Shown here one piece after another: positions 1-5,646 of a stretch of 7,984 bases of DNA. The number at the start of each line of letters is the position of its first letter. Position 1 is the first letter of the stretch. Under the pieces are notes generated by a model. The model had not been told where the DNA came from and did not search any database. It was given only the letters and a program-made list of their open reading frames with translations. The stretch lies in assembly GCA_900553335.1 (NCBI GenBank), contig USCU01000044.1, forward strand, positions 1 to 7,984, in the 5' to 3' direction. The DNA is from an uncultured Ruminococcus sp. (GTDB lineage Bacteria > Bacillota > Clostridia > Oscillospirales > Ruminococcaceae). Position numbers and translations under genes: made by a program.

Positions 1-1390
1 TCATAAAGCCGAGAAAAGTCTTTGCCTGTGCAAACTTTTGGTCGGTATCACCAAACATCTTGTTTACAAGAGAACCCTTTCCGTGAACTACTTCGTCATG
101 TGAAATAGGGAGCACAAAGTTTTCGGAAAACGCATAGAAAAATGAAAATGTCAATGCGTTATGATGAAAGGCTCTGTGAATAGGATCAAGCGACATATAT
201 TTGAGCATATCGTTCATCCAGCCCATATTCCACTTGAAATTAAATCCAAGTCCGCCTATGTTTGCAGGCTTCGTAACCATAGGCCACGCCGTAGATTCTT
301 CCGCAATCATCAGGGCATTCGGAAATCTTTCAAACACAACTGAGTTAAGCTTTTTAAAAAACTCAATAGCTTCAAGATTTTCATTTCCGCCGTTTTTGTT
401 CGGCAGCCATTCTCCATCCTTTCTGTCATAATCAAGATAGAGCATCGATGCTACTGCATCAACACGCAAGCCGTCAATATGATATTTTTCAAGCCAGTAA
501 ACCGCATTTGAAATCAGGAATGAAACGACCTCATTTTTTCCGTAATCAAATACTTTTGTTCCCCACGACTTATGCTCTCCCTTTCGCCAATCAGAATACT
601 CATAACACGCAGAGCCGTCAAAATCAGACAGTCCCGCTGCATCCTTCGGGAAATGTGCCGGAACCCAATCCAAAATTACGCCGATTCCCGCATTGTGAAA
701 ATCGTTTATCATTTTCATAAAATCCTTCGGAGTTCCAAACCTTGAAGTCGGTGCAAAATATCCCATCTGCTGATATCCCCACGAACCGTCATAAGGATAT
801 TCGGACAGAGGCATAAACTCAATATGAGTATACCCCATTTCAGTCATATATGGTATCATTTCTTCAGCAAATTTACTGTATGTATAGAAATTACCGTCAG
901 GATATTGTTTCCATGAGTTAAAATGAACCTCATAAATGTTCATAGGACTTTTGTATATATCCTTCTTCTCCCTGGCTTTCATATACTTTGAATCTGTCCA
1001 TTTAAAGCCATCAATAGAATAGACTTTTGACGCCGTTTCAGGAGGAGTCTGCATATGCGTTCCGTAAGGATCGGCTTTTAACAGCTTATCTCCGTTACTT
1101 GCAGTTATGCAGTACTTATACAAATCGTATTCCTTAAGGCCCGAAACAAAGCCTTCCCAAACCTCGTTGTCTTTGAGGCGTATCATAACGTTTTTAGTTT
1201 CGTCCCAATTATTAAAATCACCGACAACACTTACTGATGTCGCATGAGGCGCCCAAACTCTGAAAAAATGACCTTTTTTCCCGTCAAGCTCACCCTCGTG
1301 CAAACCGAAAAAATCACCGCACTGACAATTTTTTCCCTCATGAAAAAGCATCATCGGAAAATCATAATTATCATTATAATTACCGGACAT
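1..1390 (-). CDS. glgB: 1,4-alpha-glucan branching enzyme (GlgB), 3' end outside the window
   Basis: GlgB makes alpha-1,6 branches in glycogen by cutting an alpha-1,4 chain and re-attaching it; it acts in the cytoplasm. The visible 463 residues hold an N-terminal CBM48 domain (about 40-130, with [25 protein letters not shown] residues) and most of the GH13 barrel: DGSWGYQ (201-207), DWVPAHF (241-247), DGLRVDAV (306-313), AEEST (363-367) and ISHDEVVHG. Asp311, Glu364 and Asp432 have the same 53- and 68-residue spacing as the E. coli triad Asp405/Glu458/Asp526, so the active site is complete. Absence of the extra N-terminal module makes it the short form. The C-terminal beta domain lies beyond the window edge. 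An ATG at 1396 is in frame, but its GGAGG would be only 1 nt away; the ATG at 1390 has 7-nt spacing and was chosen. It follows spoIIE on the same strand after about 375 bp and has its own candidate promoter. No other glycogen gene is visible. Confidence 0.96.
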   Translation of the reverse strand, partial: MSGNYNDNYDFPMMLFHEGKNCQCGDFFGLHEGELDGKKGHFFRVWAPHATSVSVVGDFNNWDETKNVMIRLKDNEVWEGFVSGLKEYDLYKYCITASNGDKLLKADPYGTHMQTPPETASKVYSIDGFKWTDSKYMKAREKKDIYKSPMNIYEVHFNSWKQYPDGNFYTYSKFAEEMIPYMTEMGYTHIEFMPLSEYPYDGSWGYQQMGYFAPTSRFGTPKDFMKMINDFHNAGIGVILDWVPAHFPKDAAGLSDFDGSACYEYSDWRKGEHKSWGTKVFDYGKNEVVSFLISNAVYWLEKYHIDGLRVDAVASMLYLDYDRKDGEWLPNKNGGNENLEAIEFFKKLNSVVFERFPNALMIAEESTAWPMVTKPANIGGLGFNFKWNMGWMNDMLKYMSLDPIHRAFHHNALTFSFFYAFSENFVLPISHDEVVHGKGSLVNKMFGDTDQKFAQAKTFLGFM

Positions 1391-1397
1391 GAACATT

Positions 1398-1402
1398 CCT
1401 CC
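1398..1402 (-). promoter_or_regulatory. Ribosome binding site deciding the glgB start
   Basis: GGAGG on the minus strand. It lies 1 nt from the upstream ATG (1396) and 7 nt from the ATG at 1390, so it supports initiation at 1390 (protein beginning MSGNYND). Confidence 0.8.
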
Positions 1403-1417
1403 AACTTTTTATATCAC

Positions 1418-1540
1418 TTTCAATAAGGGGCAACGCCCCGTCATTCAACAAACGACCGGGCTTAAGCCCCTTAGTCTTTCAGTGGGGGATTGTTTCCCAC
1501 TTAAAGATTAAGTTGTCCGCCGCCTTAAAGACGGGGACAT
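1418..1540 (+). repeat. Structured intergenic repeat, copy A (possible IS200/IS605-like remnant or MITE)
   Basis: This stretch aligns by eye with copy B (5483-5587, opposite strand) from TTTCAATAAG through TTCAAC and TTTCAG to a shared 3' end GGGGACAT. Going 5' to 3' it contains a GGGGC/GCCCC hairpin with a 3-nt loop (1427-1439), a perfect 12-bp palindrome GGGCTTAAGCCC (1458-1469), and a long hairpin pairing 1471-1486 with 1496-1511 (one G-T pair and one mismatch). A bulged GTCC/GGAC stem closes near the 3' end. Copy B lacks about 24 nt that include the palindrome. No protein is encoded. The string of hairpins without an ORF resembles a miniature element made of transposon ends, or a guide-RNA scaffold of the TnpB/IscB type; that assignment is inference. 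It sits in the predicted glgB leader and would be transcribed there as its reverse complement. Confidence 0.6.
1471..1511. repeat. Long imperfect hairpin inside repeat copy A
   Basis: TTAGTCTTTCAGTGGG (1471-1486) pairs with CCCACTTAAAGATTAA (1496-1511) over 16 positions, with one mismatch and one G-T wobble, around a 9-nt loop. No run of T follows on either strand, so it does not look like an intrinsic terminator. On the minus strand it would lie in the glgB leader RNA, more than 70 nt from the start codon. Confidence 0.7.
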
Positions 1541-1554
1541 ATCCGTTGTTATAT

Positions 1555-1583
1555 ATTGTACATCTTTTTCACAGTATTTGCAA
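1555..1583 (-). promoter_or_regulatory. Candidate SigA promoter for glgB
   Basis: On the minus strand TTGCAA (1578-1583) and TACAAT (1555-1560) are separated by exactly 17 bp, each one mismatch from the SigA consensus. The predicted start near 1548 gives a leader of about 155 nt that runs through repeat copy A before the glgB ribosome binding site. The -10 lies 15 bp outside the GGGGACAT end of the repeat. No operator or riboswitch was recognised. Confidence 0.55.
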
Positions 1584-1590
1584 TAGTTTT

Positions 1591-1766
1591 TATTCATATT
1601 TTCCAAATCGCACATAATTTACCACGCAAATTTGTGTAAAATGACAACAATTTCTTGCAATCAGCCAACTATTTATGCTTTTCAAAGAGAAACAGAGCGA
1701 AATCACACAGTACATATATTGCTTTTGCCGATGTTTAAAGACCGATTCAACTAAAACAAAAGCACA
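1591..1766. other. spoIIE-glgB intergenic stretch with no recognised gene
   Basis: This is the part of the gap after the spoIIE stop codon that precedes the glgB promoter. I see no credible ORF with a ribosome binding site, no RNA gene, and no hairpin followed by a T run that would end spoIIE transcription. Partial read-through from spoIIE into glgB therefore cannot be excluded. Confidence 0.6.
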
Positions 1767-4025
1767 TCAAACTATCTTTACAGCGATTACAGTTACATCG
1801 TCCGGTTTAGCATTTGCCTTTTTCATACTTATTTCATCTGTTATCATTCGTATTATTTCTTTTGGAGTTCTTTTGTTTACAGACTTTTTGCTTGAAACAG
1901 CATTCTCTATTTCTCTTCTTGATATACCGTCAGAGCATATAAGCAAAATATCATCTCTCTCAAGCTTAATGCTTACAGTTTCAGGAGTAGCGCCGGATAA
2001 AATTCCCAGAGGAAATGTTTTTGCATCCAAGACCGTTACGCTCCCCTTTCTTATAAGATAGCTCAGAGCAGCTCCGCACTTTAAAACGCTTAAAGCTCCG
2101 GTTGATAAATCTATATCGGCTATGTCAAGAGTAGCGAAGCTTTCCTCCCAGCTTTTAACCCTCAAAACCGAATTTATCAATGCGGCGGCAGTAGATGCAG
2201 ACGCACCGCCTGTAAGAAGTCTTGACACAAGATTTACAGTAAACATTGAATCGAGTCTTGCGCTTTTTCCCGTTCCCATTCCGTCCGATAAAACAATAAA
2301 CTGTCTGTTGGAGGAGGTTTTTATAAATTCATAATAATCGCCCGAATAATCTCCGAAAACAGCGCTTGTAGACAAAACGTCCCACTCAAGTGAATAATAC
2401 GGTCTTGTTGTAAACTCAAGCTTTTTCATATTTTCGGCTGAACTTACTACAGGCAAATCGAAATCTGCACAAGCTGCCTCTCCTATATCGACTGTAAGCT
2501 TTACAAGATCAGGCTTAGAGCTTTTCGGAAGATAGATTTCTACCTTTGGCCTGTTTGACGAATCAATATAAGCGCATATTTTGGCATTTTTAATTCCCTG
2601 TCTGTATACAATATCGGCAATACTGTCCGAAAGCATAGCATCGATTTTGTTGAGTTGTCTGGTATCGTCAGAAAGATCGTCAAAGAGCTGTGACATAATT
2701 TTTAACTGTGAGCATAGAAGTTCTCTCATCTCACTCATTTTATACTTTCTGTCCTGCTCATACTGAAGACTCATATACAGCATATTATAAGAACTCATCA
2801 ACACCTCTTTTTTACAGCAATCGCCATGCTTGTTTCTTATGTCCTCCAGCGTTATTGCTCCGTTTAAATTTGCCCGCATCGCAAGCTGTAAAAAAGCACT
2901 CTTAACGCTGGACGCATTATGTTCCCAGCATAAAGCGAATCTGCTGCAATCTCTGCACACACAGACTCTTACTTCTTTTGATAAGTCGGGAGGTTCGATT
3001 TTCTTTTCCAATGCTTCCGTAACGCTTAATATCTGATCCCTTATGACGTTTACATTTTTTGATGCAAACTCCAGTCTTGAAGCGGCCGTTTGGCATGAAA
3101 GCTCAGGCGATTTATGCTTTCCTCCTACGAGTCTGAATGCCGAAAGAATTTTATTATCGGGAAGGCATAAATACAATACTGCACCTACTATAATATCTGC
3201 CAGAAGCTTAAAGGAATCAGCATTTGTTCCCATTATAAATATTCCGCCTACAGCACTCACTATCAGCGATATCACCACAGCAACAACTCCAAGGGAGGAA
3301 AAAGCTCCGCATATAAGCCCTGCTACTGCTAAAAGCAGAGTGTTCTTCGCCATTTCAGGCGAGCATATGATTACTCCGACAGCGCAAAGCGCTCCGTAAA
3401 TAACTCCTCCTATGTACTTATATTTATTTGCCGCAAACAGCATCACAGCAACGCCGACAGCTCTTCCGAAATTAATTCCAAGAATTGATACGCTCGTTAA
3501 GGTTGAAACGGCAATCACAAATATAAGCGCTATCATAACGCCTATCCTGCCATTCATTTCAAACATACCGTTATTTGAATACTTCTCATAACACACTTTT
3601 ACTGAATATGTAATTGAAAATATCAAAAACGCGCTTAATAATCGGTAAAGCACAGCTTCAAGCTCACTGTTTGAAACAAGACTTATGATTGCCGAATACA
3701 ACAGATAGGAAGAAGCGGCCATAAGAGCAGTTACTGTATGTGTTTCACCTTGTGAGCGATTTGCTATAAGTCGTATAGCGATTAAAGTTGCTATCGAACA
3801 AAGATTTATTATCCCGTCAAAAACAGTTCCGTTTATTATGTACGACAAAAGCGACGCCGCAAGAGAAAAAATCCCGTAGTTATCGCAAAGCGCCGCTATA
3901 ATAACATTTATCGGCGACGGAAAAGAAAACAGCTCCCCTCCCGTTGCCACAAAGCTTAGAATCATCGTTATACCTGCAAGTGAAAAACTACGCAGCTTTT
4001 CCGTGTTTTTTAAAGTTGTCTCCAT
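1767..4025 (-). CDS. spoIIE: Stage II sporulation protein E: SpoIIAA-P phosphatase and septation factor
   Basis: SpoIIE is a polytopic membrane PP2C-type phosphatase. It removes the phosphate from the anti-anti-sigma factor SpoIIAA and so releases SigF in the forespore; it also works with FtsZ at the polar septum. The 752-residue product has a hydrophobic N-terminal region of about ten membrane segments (11-288), a mostly helical central region (about 300-545) with a Cys cluster (Cys355, 357, 360, 366), and a C-terminal phosphatase domain. Metal-binding motifs are all present: SGDYYEF (Asp563), SDGMGTG (Asp581), CSDGI (Asp699) and DDVTV (Asp742/743). The 18- and 118-residue spacings equal those of B. 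subtilis Asp610/628/746, so it should be active. The B. subtilis protein is about 70 residues longer. An in-frame ATG at 4034 abuts the AAGGA; the ATG at 4025 has 9-nt spacing and was preferred. Its promoter is of the Spo0A-activated type. Confidence 0.97.
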   Translation of the reverse strand: METTLKNTEKLRSFSLAGITMILSFVATGGELFSFPSPINVIIAALCDNYGIFSLAASLLSYIINGTVFDGIINLCSIATLIAIRLIANRSQGETHTVTALMAASSYLLYSAIISLVSNSELEAVLYRLLSAFLIFSITYSVKVCYEKYSNNGMFEMNGRIGVMIALIFVIAVSTLTSVSILGINFGRAVGVAVMLFAANKYKYIGGVIYGALCAVGVIICSPEMAKNTLLLAVAGLICGAFSSLGVVAVVISLIVSAVGGIFIMGTNADSFKLLADIIVGAVLYLCLPDNKILSAFRLVGGKHKSPELSCQTAASRLEFASKNVNVIRDQILSVTEALEKKIEPPDLSKEVRVCVCRDCSRFALCWEHNASSVKSAFLQLAMRANLNGAITLEDIRNKHGDCCKKEVLMSSYNMLYMSLQYEQDRKYKMSEMRELLCSQLKIMSQLFDDLSDDTRQLNKIDAMLSDSIADIVYRQGIKNAKICAYIDSSNRPKVEIYLPKSSKPDLVKLTVDIGEAACADFDLPVVSSAENMKKLEFTTRPYYSLEWDVLSTSAVFGDYSGDYYEFIKTSSNRQFIVLSDGMGTGKSARLDSMFTVNLVSRLLTGGASASTAAALINSVLRVKSWEESFATLDIADIDLSTGALSVLKCGAALSYLIRKGSVTVLDAKTFPLGILSGATPETVSIKLERDDILLICSDGISRREIENAVSSKKSVNKRTPKEIIRMITDEISMKKANAKPDDVTVIAVKIV

Positions 4026-4034
4026 TTTTAACAT

Positions 4035-4039
4035 TCCTT
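4035..4039 (-). promoter_or_regulatory. Ribosome binding site deciding the spoIIE start
   Basis: AAGGA on the minus strand directly touches the ATG at 4034 but is 9 nt from the ATG at 4025. This favours the shorter protein beginning METTLKN. Confidence 0.65.
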
Positions 4040-4100
4040 ACACACCTGTCTTTATAAAATTTTTCCGTCTGTTTCTCTTTATATGCGGAAAGTTATTTTT

Positions 4101-4134
4101 ATTATAAACCTGTGTTTTAAAGAATTTTGTCAAA
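4101..4134 (-). promoter_or_regulatory. spoIIE promoter, SigA type with 21-bp spacer and 0A box (Spo0A-activated)
   Basis: On the minus strand a perfect -35 TTGACA (4128-4133) and a perfect -10 TATAAT (4101-4106) are separated by 21 bp, which is too long for unaided SigA. The plus strand over the -35 reads TTTGTCAAA (4126-4134), a full match to the 0A box TTTGTCRAA bound by phosphorylated Spo0A. B. subtilis spoIIE and spoIIG promoters have the same plan: consensus-like hexamers 21-22 bp apart, with Spo0A bound at the -35. A weaker 0A-like site, TTTGTAAAA on the minus strand, lies just upstream at 4142-4150. The expected transcript starts near 4094, giving a leader of about 70 nt. Confidence 0.82.
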
Positions 4135-4189
4135 GGCGGTTTTTTACAAAATACAAGAAGTTATCTTTGCCTTTTTTGTTTTATAGCAT

Positions 4190-4219
4190 AAAAAAACAGC
4201 CGAAAAAACATTCAGCTGT
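4190..4219 (-). terminator. Intrinsic terminator upstream of spoIIE, ending metA transcription
   Basis: On the minus strand ACAGCTGAA and TTCGGCTGT form a 9-bp stem (one G-U pair) around a short T-rich loop (4196-4219), followed directly by a run of T (4190-4195). It lies past the metA stop and before the spoIIE promoter, so it insulates spoIIE from metA. A near-copy of the hairpin without the T run lies at 4431-4453. Confidence 0.8.
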
Positions 4220-4430
4220 CAGCCTGTCGAAAAAGTATGTTTTTAAAATAACGTCGCGTAGGCGGACATGCGCCGACGCAGCGACACCTTGAGAGAAAAT
4301 CGGCGGTGCGAGCCGATTTTCGACGAAAAGGGGTTTCCTAGGGGAAAAACGCAGAGCAAGACAAGCGAAGCTGTCGAAGTGAGTGTGTTTGTCCCATAGG
4401 GAGCGTTGTCGGCTTTGCCGACACGCTCAA
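4220..4430. repeat. GC-rich hairpin-dense intergenic element between metA and spoIIE
   Basis: About 210 bp with base composition unlike its surroundings: a hand count of 4261-4440 gives about 56% G+C, in an AT-rich region. It contains an imperfect GTCGC/GCGAC stem (4253-4285), a perfect 9-bp AAAATCGGC/GCCGATTTT hairpin with a 7-nt loop (4296-4320), and a GAGCG-TGTCGGC/GCCGACA-CGCTC hairpin with a 3-nt loop and one bulge (4401-4428). It is bracketed by near-identical hairpins (4196-4219 and 4431-4453) and by the inverted 9-mer ATGTTTTTA/TAAAAACAT (4237-4245 and 4437-4445). The minus-strand reading frame through it is rich in Arg and Ser, has no family features and starts inside metA, so I treat it as non-coding. 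It looks like a mobile or dispersed intergenic repeat inserted in the terminator region; only one copy is in this window. Confidence 0.6.
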
Positions 4431-4453
4431 ACAGCCTAAAAACATTCGGCTGT
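4431..4453 (-). repeat. Second copy of the terminator hairpin, next to the metA stop
   Basis: On the minus strand ACAGCC and GGCTGT pair around an 11-nt loop, 12 nt after the metA stop codon. The sequence nearly repeats the hairpin at 4196-4219 (same arms, same GAATGTTTTT loop, a few differences) but is followed by TTGAGCG instead of a T run. It would therefore be a poor terminator. The pair reads as a direct duplication flanking the GC-rich element. Confidence 0.65.
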
Positions 4454-4465
4454 ACAACAAACATT

Positions 4466-5383
4466 CTATTCAATTTCATTTAAATCAAACGGAGTTCCCG
4501 GATACACTATAAAGTTCAGCCAGTTTGAAAACATTAGATTTGCGTGACATATCCATGTATGTAAAGGCTTATTTTTCGGATTGTCATCAGGAAAATAGTT
4601 GTAAGGTATATCTATAGGAAGTCCTTTTTCAAAATCTCTGAAATATTCGTCTGCTAAAGTTCTCTTGTCATATTCACTGTGCCCGAGAATAAAAAATCTT
4701 CTCATCGACTTGTCCCCCACAATATCGACTCCTGCAATATCAGACTCCGCAAGTATTTCAAGCTCAGAAACTTTTTCAATATCGCTTCTTCTAACCTCAG
4801 TATGCCTAGAATGCGGCACTAAAAATTTGTCGTCAAATCCGTTTAAAATCGGATGTCTTGGGTTTAAAACGCTATGCTCAAAAACTCCGAACATCTTTTT
4901 CTCGAGCGGATATTTTTTTACACCGTAATGATAAAAAAGACCTGCCTGAGCGCCCCAGCATATGTGAATAGTTGAATAAACATGAGATTTGCTCCATTCC
5001 ATTATTTCACATATTTCGTCCCAATAATCGACCTCCTCAAAATCAAGCTGTTCAACAGGAGCACCTGTAATTATCAAACCGTCAAAATATCTGTCTTTGA
5101 TCTTTTCAAAGGTTGTATAAAACTTGAGCATATGCTCTTGAGGCGTTGTTTTTGAATCGTGGCTCGCCATCTGCAAAAGCTCAATATTAATTTGAAGAGG
5201 CGTATTACTCAAAAGCCTTAAAAGCTGAGTTTCTGTTTCAATCTTTTTAGGCATGAGATTGAGGATTACTATTTCAAGCGGTCGTATATCCTGGTGAGTC
5301 GCTCTTTCATCATCAATAACCATAATTCTGTCCTCGACAAGTGTTTTATATGCCGGAAGTCCATTCGGTATTTTGATAGGCAT
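4466..5383 (-). CDS. metA: Homoserine O-acetyltransferase, MetA family
   Basis: MetA acylates the hydroxyl of L-homoserine, the committed step of methionine synthesis, in the cytoplasm. The 305-residue product has the full family length and all active-site residues at E. coli numbering: Lys47, Cys142 (HICWGAQA), His235 and Glu237 (GHSEYD). Position 111, in [10 protein letters not shown], is Glu. In characterised MetA proteins Glu111 goes with acetyl-CoA and Gly111 with succinyl-CoA, so O-acetylhomoserine is the predicted product (the metAA class). An upstream in-frame TTG (5401) overlaps the ribosome binding site; [10 protein letters not shown] matches the family N-terminus and AAAGGAG is 8 nt from its ATG. 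The gene has its own promoter and sits alone between ftsH and spoIIE, with repeat elements on both sides. The short leader leaves no room for a SAM riboswitch. Confidence 0.97.
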   Translation of the reverse strand: MPIKIPNGLPAYKTLVEDRIMVIDDERATHQDIRPLEIVILNLMPKKIETETQLLRLLSNTPLQINIELLQMASHDSKTTPQEHMLKFYTTFEKIKDRYFDGLIITGAPVEQLDFEEVDYWDEICEIMEWSKSHVYSTIHICWGAQAGLFYHYGVKKYPLEKKMFGVFEHSVLNPRHPILNGFDDKFLVPHSRHTEVRRSDIEKVSELEILAESDIAGVDIVGDKSMRRFFILGHSEYDKRTLADEYFRDFEKGLPIDIPYNYFPDDNPKNKPLHTWICHANLMFSNWLNFIVYPGTPFDLNEIE

Positions 5384-5391
5384 AATCCTCT

Positions 5392-5398
5392 CTCCTTT
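5392..5398 (-). promoter_or_regulatory. Ribosome binding site deciding the metA start
   Basis: AAAGGAG on the minus strand, 8 nt before the ATG at 5383. The in-frame TTG at 5401 is adjacent to it on the wrong side and cannot use it, so translation begins with MPIKIP. Confidence 0.88.
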
Positions 5399-5417
5399 CA
5401 ATTTTAAGAATATTGTT

Positions 5418-5446
5418 ATTTTATCACAATTTTTTCAAATTGTAAA
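5418..5446 (-). promoter_or_regulatory. SigA promoter of metA with an inverted repeat in the spacer
   Basis: On the minus strand TTTACA (5441-5446) and TAAAAT (5418-5423) are 17 bp apart, and TG one base before the -10 makes it an extended -10. The start is expected near 5411, only about 28 nt from the ATG. The spacer contains the inverted repeat ACAATT-N6-AATTGT (5426-5443), a possible operator for an unidentified repressor, or simply chance in AT-rich DNA. Confidence 0.7.
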
Positions 5447-5482
5447 GCCGTTTGTCTAAAATTAAAATATAACTAAATTAAG

Positions 5483-5587
5483 ATGTCCCCCAACCCTATA
5501 GGCGAAGGATGTCACTTAATTTTTAAATGGGTGGGATTGTATCTCCCGCTGAAAACGTTGAACAACATAGCTATGCCACTTATTAAA
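5483..5587 (-). repeat. Structured intergenic repeat, copy B
   Basis: Read on the minus strand this follows copy A (1418-1540) block by block: TTTAATAAG, a hairpin region (here the palindrome CATAGCTATG), TTCAAC, TTTCAG, a GGGA/TCCC hairpin, ATTAAGT, TCC..CGCCT and the end GGGGACAT. It lacks the roughly 24 nt with the GGGCTTAAGCCC palindrome found in copy A. The copies are diverged but keep hairpins at matching places, which suggests selection on structure or shared descent from a palindrome-ended mobile element. It lies between the ftsH terminator and the metA promoter and encodes no protein. Confidence 0.6.
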
Positions 5588-5594
5588 CAAATCC

Positions 5595-5624
5595 TAAAAC
5601 AACAAAGCGGACTCATTTGTCCGC
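5595..5624 (-). terminator. Intrinsic terminator of ftsH
   Basis: On the minus strand GCGGAC (5619-5624) and GTCCGC (5607-5612) form a perfect 6-bp GC-rich stem around a 6-nt loop, followed by TTTGTTGTTTT. It starts 22 nt after the ftsH stop codon, so it should end ftsH transcription and separate it from metA. Confidence 0.82.
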
Positions 5625-5646
5625 CCTGTTAAAACAATAAATAAAT

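Noticed and set aside
1458..1469. GGGCTTAAGCCC palindrome as a transcription-factor operator
   Set aside because: It lies inside repeat copy A, is absent from copy B, and is well downstream of the predicted glgB start. It is more likely part of the repeat's structure.
1721..1763. Inverted repeat GCTTTTG/CAAAAGC just after the spoIIE stop, considered as a terminator
   Set aside because: The arms are AT-rich, separated by about 29 nt, and not followed by a T run on the minus strand.
1675..2061. 128-residue plus-strand ORF with hydrophobic stretches
   Set aside because: It is antisense to the spoIIE phosphatase domain, whose motifs are intact on the other strand, and has no ribosome binding site. 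It is a shadow frame, as are the other plus-strand ORFs over spoIIE, metA, ftsH and glgB.
4243..4479. 78-residue minus-strand ORF through the GC-rich element
   Set aside because: It starts inside the end of metA in another frame, has no ribosome binding site of its own, is rich in Arg and Ser from repeat sequence, and runs through several strong hairpins. It is best read as a spurious frame across a non-coding repeat.
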